Source: an uncultured Verrucomicrobiota bacterium (lineage in GTDB: Bacteria; Verrucomicrobiota; Kiritimatiellia; RFP12; UBA1067). From it: a stretch of DNA of 10,640 nt. A program made the position numbers and the translations under genes. The DNA is taken from assembly GCA_946543025.1 (NCBI GenBank), contig CAMNLN010000097.1, positions 1-10,640 on the forward strand, given 5' to 3'. The notes under the pieces were generated by a model. The model was given only the letters and a program-made list of their open reading frames with translations, searched no databases and had not been told where the DNA came from. Numbering within the stretch: position 1 is the stretch's first letter; the number at the start of each line of letters is the position of its first letter. Positions 1 to 7,000 of the stretch are shown here, piece by piece.

Positions 1-53
1 CCACGTTCGAGACCGTCGAGGCGTGGGAGCTCGCCCCCACGAACCCGTACTGA
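1..53 (+). CDS. C-terminal end of an upstream protein, possibly another GH32 enzyme (partial)
   Basis: Only the last 16 codons are in the window, read in the frame starting at base 3 and ending in TGA at 51-53. The residues are TFETVEAWELAPTNPY. The pattern 'E-A-W-x-L' matches the last beta-strand of the GH32 C-terminal sandwich; the two complete GH32 proteins downstream carry 'ERAWRLKSAV' at the same place. The stop is followed by only 42 nt before the next gene on the same strand, and I see no promoter in that gap, so the genes are probably co-transcribed. That this is a real gene end is fairly likely; the GH32 assignment is inference from one short motif, and another secreted beta-sandwich enzyme could end similarly. 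Confidence 0.5.
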   Translation, partial: TFETVEAWELAPTNPY

Positions 54-95
54 TCTTGGATTTGCAAGTTCACAAACCTAGAAGAAAGGTGTATC

Positions 96-2258
96 ATGAT
101 GCTTAGATTGAGTAAACGCGGACGCGGCTGTCATCTTCCGATAACGATTGAGGCATTGACGACGCGAATCTTACTTGCTTTTTACCTGTCCGTCGCCACG
201 GCGCTGGCCGTCGGGGCGAAGACGATCGCGGCGGATCGTGGCGGAATCGCGGTGCCCTACGCGCCGTCGCGTCCGCAGTTCCACTTCACGGCGCCCGTCG
301 GCGCCATCAACGACCCGAACGGGATGACCTTCTTCAAGGGCGAATGGCATCTCTTCTACCAGTACAAGCCCGACGTGAGAAAGAAGTGGGGGGACAAGCA
401 CTGGGGCCATGCCGTCTCGAAGGACCTCGTGCGTTGGCAGCACCTCCCGCCCGCCCTCGCGCCGGACGAGCACGGCATGTGCTACTCCGGCAACGGCGCG
501 GTCGACTGGAACAACACGGCGGGCTTCGGCGCGGGGGCGCAGGTGATGCTCTATCCGGCGGTGGACGACAAGGCCCACCCGCGCGTGCAGCACCTCGCCT
601 ATTCGCTCGACGGGCGCACCTACGTGAAGTACGCGGGGAACCCGGTCATCCCCTCGCTGGAGGAGGTGGCGGACAAGAACCAGAAGGACCCCGAACTGTT
701 CTGGTACGAGCCGATCAAGAAATGGGTGTCGCTTCTGGTCATTACGGACGGCGGTTTCCACAAGCTGGCGATTTTCCACTCGCCGGACCTGAAGAACTGG
801 AAGCGCGTGGGCGAGATCGTGGGCGACCCCGTGGAGGAAGGCATCTATCTCTACGACTGCCCCGATTTCTTCGAACTGCCGGTGGAGGGAACTTCCGAAA
901 AGCGCTGGGTGCTGATCTGCGGCAATCGGCAGTACGCGGTCGGCATGTTCGACGGCTACCGCTTCACGCCCGAGGCGGAGCGCCTGGAGGCGTGGACGGT
1001 GTGCGGGGATACGCCGCTCGAGTGGTACGCGGGCCAGACGTTCGAGGACGCGCCGGGCGGACGCCGCGTGCAGTTCTGCTGGTGGCGGACCGTGCGTCCG
1101 AAGGGCGCGCCGTTCGTGTCCGCGCTGAGCCTGCCGATGGAACTCTCGCTGGTCAAGACGGCCAAGGGGCTTCGCCTCGCACGCCGCCCCGTGAGGGAAC
1201 TGGAGACCTTGAGAAACGGCCCCGCGACGGACTTCGCGGGCTTCCGAGGCGAACTGCTGGAGGCGGAGTTCGCGTGCACGCTCGCGGAGGATGCCGTCGT
1301 GACGCTGGATTTCCGGGGCGCGAGGCTCCAGTACAGCAGGCCGCGCGGCACGCTCTCGCTCATTGAAAAGGGCGTGGAGAGGTCGACCCGCTGGGACGCG
1401 CCGGGCGGGCGGCTTGCGCTGCGCGTGTTCCTCGACCGGCAGGGCATGGAGGTGTTCTCCGCGGACGGGCTCCAGACTCTCCCGATCGGCACCGTTGTTC
1501 CCAATCCCTCGAACCGGCGCATCTCCTGGCGCGCAACCGGCGCGAAGAAGCCGGTGCGCGACGTGACGGAACGCGCGTGGCGGCTGAAGAGCGCCGTCTC
1601 GGAGGACGAGCCGGAAGGCGTGATCAAGGATCGCACGCTCGTCTCGTGGGCGATGCCCGCGCGGCTGGACCAGCGCGCCGGAAGCGCGCTCACGATCAAC
1701 CAGGGCGAGCGGTTCGACGGACTCGTCTACGCCGAAGTCGCCAGGGACACGTGGATGCTCGGCAGCGACTATTCGCGCCGCACCAACAAGAACCAGGCCG
1801 CGTGGCCGAAGGAGCGGATCACGAACGACTACGTGCAGGTGGCCGCAACGTACCGGGAGGCGGACCGCACGGTGACGCTCTACCGGAACGGCACGAAGTT
1901 TGCCTCCTATGCGGTTCCCGAGGGCGTGGACACGTGGTTCGACGGCAACGCCATCGAGGCGATCATCGGCATCCGGCACGCGGGGCGAACCGACACCTTC
2001 ATCGGACGCGTGAAGGACGCCCGCATCTACGACAAGGCGCTCACGGCCGAACAGATCGCCGCGCTGAAGCCGGGCGTGATGGGCGAGACGCGTCCGTTCG
2101 CGTGGTGGAACTTCGCGACGGCGGACATATACGAGCTGACGGGTCGGTATGCGCCGGGCGAGCTTGTCGGCTGCGCCGCCATCGAAGACGGCGCGCTCGT
2201 CCTGCGTGAGCGGGGCGACACGTTCATCGCCCAGCCCCGAACCAAAGCCTATCGGTAA
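96..2258 (+). CDS. Secreted GH32 (fructan hydrolase-like) protein with C-terminal LamG domain and altered catalytic motifs
   Basis: This is a 720-residue glycoside hydrolase family 32 protein, a family that cleaves beta-fructosyl links in inulin, levan and sucrose. An AAAGG at 85-89 precedes ATG at 96 (a second ATG follows at 99). The N-terminus is basic and long, then a hydrophobic stretch at about 25-38 and a possible signal peptidase site after VGA (41), so export is likely. The five-bladed propeller spans about 58-355, with the nucleophile motif NDPNG (D73) and YSG at 130-132. The beta-sandwich spans about 370-505. A LamG/concanavalin A-like domain (about 510-662) ends in 'ARIYDKALTAEQ', followed by a 57-residue tail. 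Two conserved motifs deviate: RDP is KDP (K197, codon 684-686), and the acid/base motif ECP is DCP (D254, codon 855-857). Activity may therefore be reduced, altered or lost. It lies 14 nt upstream of an intact GH32 paralogue, so one mRNA is likely. The family call is secure; substrate and activity are not. Confidence 0.93.
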   Translation: MMLRLSKRGRGCHLPITIEALTTRILLAFYLSVATALAVGAKTIAADRGGIAVPYAPSRPQFHFTAPVGAINDPNGMTFFKGEWHLFYQYKPDVRKKWGDKHWGHAVSKDLVRWQHLPPALAPDEHGMCYSGNGAVDWNNTAGFGAGAQVMLYPAVDDKAHPRVQHLAYSLDGRTYVKYAGNPVIPSLEEVADKNQKDPELFWYEPIKKWVSLLVITDGGFHKLAIFHSPDLKNWKRVGEIVGDPVEEGIYLYDCPDFFELPVEGTSEKRWVLICGNRQYAVGMFDGYRFTPEAERLEAWTVCGDTPLEWYAGQTFEDAPGGRRVQFCWWRTVRPKGAPFVSALSLPMELSLVKTAKGLRLARRPVRELETLRNGPATDFAGFRGELLEAEFACTLAEDAVVTLDFRGARLQYSRPRGTLSLIEKGVERSTRWDAPGGRLALRVFLDRQGMEVFSADGLQTLPIGTVVPNPSNRRISWRATGAKKPVRDVTERAWRLKSAVSEDEPEGVIKDRTLVSWAMPARLDQRAGSALTINQGERFDGLVYAEVARDTWMLGSDYSRRTNKNQAAWPKERITNDYVQVAATYREADRTVTLYRNGTKFASYAVPEGVDTWFDGNAIEAIIGIRHAGRTDTFIGRVKDARIYDKALTAEQIAALKPGVMGETRPFAWWNFATADIYELTGRYAPGELVGCAAIEDGALVLRERGDTFIAQPRTKAYR
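1626..2081 (+). other. LamG-like (concanavalin A-like) domain at the C-terminus of the first GH32 protein
   Basis: Residues about 511-662 follow the GH32 beta-sandwich. They show the jelly-roll pattern of LamG domains: 'TLVSWAMPARLDQRAG' at the start, 'VQVAATYREADRTVTLYRNG' in the middle, and 'GRVKDARIYDKALTAEQI' at the end. Such domains commonly bind carbohydrate or mediate adhesion, so a substrate-holding role is plausible but inferred. Residues 664-720 after it ('FAWWNF', 'GELVG', 'EDGALVL') look like the opening strands of a further LamG-type unit that is cut short by the stop codon. Confidence 0.7.
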
Positions 2259-2272
2259 TCCAGGAGGACGTC

Positions 2273-3931
2273 ATGCACACATCTAGATTTACAGTTGCTT
2301 TTTCGCTTGCGGCCGCCGCCGCAACGGCCGGGACGGTGGCCGTGAAGCCGACGGGCCGCTACATGGCGGTGCCCGTGGAGAACGGCGCGCCGAAGATCTT
2401 CATGGAGGTGTTCGATGGCGGCACGCGCGTCGCGTACGACCAAATCGAATGGGCGCGCGGCACGACGAACTGGACGGGCTCGCTCGATCTTCGCGGCTTC
2501 AAGGGGCGTGCGCTCGAGTTCCGCTTCTCCGGAAATGACATGCCCGAACTGACGGCAACCGACCTGAAGTTCGCCGACGCGCCGTTCCCCGCGCCGAAGG
2601 GACAGTACGACGAGCCGTGGCGTCCGCAGTTTCACTTCACGCCGCCGCTCGGCTGGAACAACGACCCGAACGGCCTCTCGTACCGCGACGGCGAATGGCA
2701 CATGTTCTACCAGCACAACCCGTTTGGCATCCGCTGGGGCAACATGCACTGGGGGCATGCCGTATCGAAGGACCTGGTGCACTGGCAGGACCTCGGCGAC
2801 GTGATCGCGCCGGACGAGCACGGGCCGATGTTCTCCGGGAGCGCCGTCGTCGATCACGAGAACACGGCTGGTTTCGGGAAGGGTGCGCACGTGCTGATTT
2901 ACACGGCGGCCGGCAAGCCGCGTTCGCAGCGCGTCGCGTGGTCGCTTGACGGGCGGAACTACGTGAAGTGGCCGAACGCCGCCGTGGCGGACCGGCCCGA
3001 CGCCAACCGTGACCCGAAGGTCGGCTGGTACGCGCCCGGCAAATGTTGGGTGATGGCCGTCTACGGCGAGGTGGAGAAGGGGCGGCACGGCGTTTCGCTC
3101 TTCATGTCGAAGGACCTCAAGGCGTGGACGCTCGCGAGCCATGTGCCGGGAGACCTCTTCGACGAGGGCAAGTTCCTCTACGAGTGCCCCGACTTCTTCG
3201 AGATGCCGATCGAAGGCGAAGCGGGTACGCGCTGGGTGCTGACGGCGGCGAACCGGCAATACGCGATCGGCATGTTCGACGGTCGGACGTTCGCGCCGGA
3301 GACGACGCGCCTGGAACAGACGCGTCCCGTGGGCGGCCTCAATCCCGTCTATGCCTGGCAAAGTTTCTCCGACGCGCCCGGCGGGCGGCGCATCCAGGTG
3401 GCATGGAGTCATTTCGACACGTGTGCCGGCGGACGTACGGACGCGATCTTCAACCAGGGCATGTCGTTGCCGATGGAGCTGAAGCTCGTGCGCACGGCGG
3501 ACGGGCTGCGGCTGGCGCGTTTCCCCGTGAAGGAGCTGGAAAACCTGCGGGCCGGCGAGGCGACTGCCCTCAAGGCGTTCGAGTGCGAGCTGTCCGAGGT
3601 GGAGTTCTCCTGCAAGCCGGTGGCCGATGCGGTCGTCATGCTCGATTTGCGCGGCGTCGCGATCGTCTACGACGCCGTGAAGAAGACGCTTGCGGTGAAC
3701 GGGCGCGCGACGGCGTGGGATCTGGACGCGCAGGGGCGGCTGGGCCTGCACGTGTTCGTGGACCGCGTGGGGCTGGAAATCTTCTCGTTGGACGGCCTAC
3801 AGTACCTTCCTCTTCCGGAGATCGTGCCAGATCCGGCCAATCGGAAGCTTTCCTGGCGTGCGACCGGCGCGAAGAAGGCCGTACGCGACGTGGCGGAACG
3901 CGCGTGGCGGCTCAAGAGCGCGGTGAGATAG
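2273..3931 (+). CDS. Secreted GH32 fructan beta-fructosidase/levanase-like enzyme with DUF4980-like N-domain
   Basis: This 552-residue protein should hydrolyse beta-fructan (levan or inulin) outside the cytoplasm. AGGAGG at 2262-2267, 5 nt before ATG 2273, fixes the start, and it follows the previous gene by 14 nt. A short signal peptide is visible (hydrophobic FTVAFSLAAAAATA, residues 6-19). Residues about 27-105 resemble DUF4980, a beta domain found in front of GH32 in Bacteroides levanases. The propeller covers about 118-415, with WNNDPNG (nucleophile D131), FSG at 187-189, RDP at 246-248 (transition-state aspartate D247), and ECPD with acid/base E304. A C-terminal sandwich covers about 425-552. 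All three catalytic motifs are intact, unlike the upstream paralogue. WNNDPNG is typical of exo-acting fructan beta-fructosidases and levanases rather than sucrose-specific enzymes. The exact linkage preference cannot be read from sequence. Confidence 0.95.
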   Translation: MHTSRFTVAFSLAAAAATAGTVAVKPTGRYMAVPVENGAPKIFMEVFDGGTRVAYDQIEWARGTTNWTGSLDLRGFKGRALEFRFSGNDMPELTATDLKFADAPFPAPKGQYDEPWRPQFHFTPPLGWNNDPNGLSYRDGEWHMFYQHNPFGIRWGNMHWGHAVSKDLVHWQDLGDVIAPDEHGPMFSGSAVVDHENTAGFGKGAHVLIYTAAGKPRSQRVAWSLDGRNYVKWPNAAVADRPDANRDPKVGWYAPGKCWVMAVYGEVEKGRHGVSLFMSKDLKAWTLASHVPGDLFDEGKFLYECPDFFEMPIEGEAGTRWVLTAANRQYAIGMFDGRTFAPETTRLEQTRPVGGLNPVYAWQSFSDAPGGRRIQVAWSHFDTCAGGRTDAIFNQGMSLPMELKLVRTADGLRLARFPVKELENLRAGEATALKAFECELSEVEFSCKPVADAVVMLDLRGVAIVYDAVKKTLAVNGRATAWDLDAQGRLGLHVFVDRVGLEIFSLDGLQYLPLPEIVPDPANRKLSWRATGAKKAVRDVAERAWRLKSAVR

Positions 3932-3933
3932 TT

Positions 3934-3952
3934 CCCTTGTGCCGTGCAAGGG
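3934..3952 (+). other. Short perfect hairpin after the GH32 operon
   Basis: CCCTTG (3934-3939) and CAAGGG (3947-3952) form a perfect 6-bp stem with a 7-nt loop, starting 2 nt after the stop codon of the second GH32 gene. A T.G wobble pair can extend it. No U-tract follows, so it is not a standard intrinsic terminator. It could be a weak terminator, an mRNA 3' end stabiliser or an operator half. It overlaps the possible -35 element of the next gene's promoter. Confidence 0.4.
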
Positions 3953-3965
3953 GATATGGTATCAT
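3937..3965 (+). promoter_or_regulatory. Candidate extended -10 promoter for the large LamG/EEP gene
   Basis: TTGTGC (3937-3942, half match to TTGACA) is separated by 17 nt from TATCAT (3960-3965, 5 of 6 matches to TATAAT). The -10 box is preceded by TGG, giving an extended -10 (TGGTATCAT). The predicted start near 3972 would give a leader of about 105 nt before ATG 4078. That leader contains a direct repeat ATCGGT at 3991-3996 and 4003-4008 and the 8-bp palindrome GCACGTGC at 4040-4047. Their roles are unknown. Confidence 0.4.
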
Positions 3966-4077
3966 CTGCTCGTTTCCACGGCGGGGTGGCATCGGTCGTG
4001 TGATCGGTGCGGAATTCTCGTCAAGCCGGGGCGGTTCGCGCACGTGCATAGTCCTAACTAAAGCAGGAAAGTTCTAA

Positions 4078-7000
4078 ATGACGAGATTGACCTTTATGGC
4101 GTCTGCGGCGGTTGCGGCAAGCGCGATCATTCCGGCGTTTGCCGGGCGCGGCGACTTCGTGGTGACGGTCAATGGCACACGCGCGGACCTCGTCTTCGAC
4201 ATGGTGCCGAATGCGCGCGACATCTACCTCGTGTGGGGCGCGGCGGACGCCGGTCGGCGCACGAACGGCTGGGACAACGTCGCCGCCTGCGGCACGGCCG
4301 CCCCGGACTCCTCCTCCGCCGACGTGGCCCTGCCCGCCGGCTACGACCCCGCCGCGCATCGCGCGCGCTTCGTGCTGATCGACCGTTACGACTCCGCCTC
4401 GTACGTCGCCGACGGCCTCGTCGCCCAGTGGGACGGCATCGACAACGCGGGGCCTGGCCTGCATGACGCGGAGACTACCACCTGGAAGGACCTTGCCGGC
4501 ACCAACGACTTCACCTGCTCCGACCTGTCGTTCACGGACACCTGCGGACACCTCCCCTACGGCAAGCGCGCGACCGTGCCGTTCGCGCTGCCCGCCGCGT
4601 CCGACAAGACCGTGGAGGCGGTCGTGCGCACCGACTCCACGCTCCAGCTCTCGGCGGGACTCAACGGGCGCGTGGACATCGTCAGCGTCGGCATGGACGG
4701 CGTGATCTGCTACCGCGGCGACGGTTGGAACGTCCACGCCATCTTCGTCAACCCGACCTCGCGCCAGGCGTACTACGTGGGCAACCCGCAGTCTCCCCTC
4801 GACGCGGCGGTGCTCGTGCAGCAGGACCGGACCTACTCCGCCGTCTTCCGGCAGGACCTTGTCGATTCCGACATGCGCATCAACAACACCCTTTTCGTGC
4901 GCGGCATTGTACAGGGCCGGCTGCACACCACGGCTTCGGGTTTCGCGCACACGGGAACCACCAAGATTGGCCTCGCCAGAGGACCGACGTGGTTCTCGTC
5001 GATCCGCATCTACGACCGCGCGCTCACCGCGGGCGAGCGGCGGCACAACGAACGGGTGGACGCCGTGCGCTTTCGCGGGGCGGAGCCGCCGCAGACCGTC
5101 TCTCATCTGCTCGGCGCGGTGCCCGCGCTCGCTCCCTTCCGCGTGGGGCACTGGAACATCGGCCACTTCAGCCTGGGTTTGAATGGCACCTCGACCATCG
5201 CGCCGGCTGACGCGGCGGCGAAGGCGGCGGCGTACAACGCCTTCTTCGACGAGATGGCCGTGGACTGGATGGGGTTTTGCGAATACAGCGCGGACTTCAC
5301 CTCCGACGGCTCCGTGAAGACGCGCGACGCCATCCTCTCGCGCTACGCGGTCGAGTCCGTCGGCCCGACGAGCGGATACAACTGCAATGCCGCCTTCGCG
5401 ACGCCGCGCTTCGAGATCGTCGAGACCGTCACGAACTTCTTCCTGCGACACGACCAGAACCGCTACTACCTCGCGCACCGCGTGGCGATCGATGACGCCC
5501 GGGAGGCCTGGTTCGTGCAGACGCATCTCGACTTTTCCGACGAGGCCTTCCGCGCGGAGCAGATCCGCGAGCTGATCGACGACTTCGCCGACTCCCCCCG
5601 CGTGATCATCGCGGGCGACTTCAACACATTCCTCCACAACGCCGACGGCAGTACCCAGACGAAGTGGGACGACGCCGCGCTCTTCACCGCCGCGGGCTAC
5701 ACTCCGGCCGAGACGACGCAGCGCGGCCTTTCCGCCAAAGTGATCGACAACGTCTTCGCGCGCGGGTTCGCGATGGAGGACGTGTCCATCCACCCCCACC
5801 AGTCGCTGAGCGACCACCGCGCGACCAGCTGTACGCTGCGCCCCCTCGCCGCCGGCGAGGTGCAGCTGCCGCCGCCGCCACCGCCGATGCACTACACCGG
5901 CCAGGCACGCGTTCCGGCGATTGCCGCCAACCCCGCCTACACCGTGTCGGTGGAAGGGGACGCGACGGCGGTCGGCACCTATCCGGTGACGGTCGCGCTC
6001 GCGGACCCGGCCACGACGCGGTGGTCCGACGGATCCAATACCAACCTCCAGTACACGTTCACCGTCACAAAGGCGCGCAACGGATGGACGGCGCCGCCGA
6101 CATTCAGCAAGTTCCGCTGGACCCGCGGCGAGGCTCCCGGCGTCGTCGCCCTGGGCGTCTCTGCTTACGGCACGCCCGCCGCCAGCATGACGCCCGAGCA
6201 GATCGCTGCCCTCGGGGAGGGCACCTGGACGGTCAACGTGTCCGTGTCGAATACCGTCGACTACAACGGCTGTTCCACGACCTTGACCTTCCGCGTGGTC
6301 GAGCCGTTCCTCTACACGCTCCACACCAACGGCACGCCCGTGGTGGACCTCACCTTCGGCAAATGGCCCGAGGCGCGCACGCTGTACGTGGCCTGGGGCG
6401 GGACGGACGGAGGTGAGGACATCGACGCTTGGGAACACGTGCGCGAGGCTGCCACGGTGCCGGCGAACGCCACGTCCATCAGCGGCGTCGCCTTCCCGGA
6501 GGGCGTCGGCACGTCCTGCGGCAGCGTCCGCTTCTTCATCCGAGCCTACTGCGACACGTTCGACTACGTCCGCGACGGGCTCGTGGGCCTCTGGGACGCG
6601 AAGGACAACGCGGGGCCCTATCTCCACGACGCCAACGCGGCTGGCTGGACGAACCTCGTGGGAGGGGCGTTCTTCCCGGAGCCGTCGGCCGGCTGGACGT
6701 TCAACGAGGACCACCTGTTCCTGGGGAAAGGTGTGCGCTCCACCCTCGCGCTAGCTACGCTGAAGAACTTCACGGCCCGGACGGCGGAGATCGTCTGTCA
6801 CACGGACAGCGACTTCGACTTCACTCAGACCGGGCGCTCCGCCATCCTCAACGCCGGAAACGACGGCCTCGTCTGCTACCGCGGCGCCAACGACTACTTC
6901 ATCCACGCGATATTCGTCAACAGCGAAGACCGCTGGGCGTACTACATGCCCAACCGGAATTCCCCCTACAACACCATCGCGAACGCCACCTCGTTCAACA

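Noticed and set aside
156..158. Alternative TTG start for the first GH32 gene, giving a shorter and more typical signal peptide
   Set aside because: The nearest AGG is only 2 nt away from this TTG, while ATG 96 has a well-placed AAAGG. The long basic N-terminus is unusual but possible.
171..1979. Long minus-strand open frame (602 codons) opposite the first GH32 gene
   Set aside because: It has no recognisable domains, is Arg/His/Val-rich, and lies antisense to a clear GH32 gene; high GC at third positions makes such empty antisense frames long.
2249..3751. Minus-strand open frame (500 codons) opposite the second GH32 gene
   Set aside because: It is an antisense shadow of a gene with intact GH32 motifs and a strong ribosome binding site.
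4054..6714. Long minus-strand open frame (886 codons) opposite the mosaic gene
   Set aside because: It is low-complexity Gly/Arg/Val/His sequence with no motifs, opposite a gene with a signal peptide and a full EEP catalytic set.
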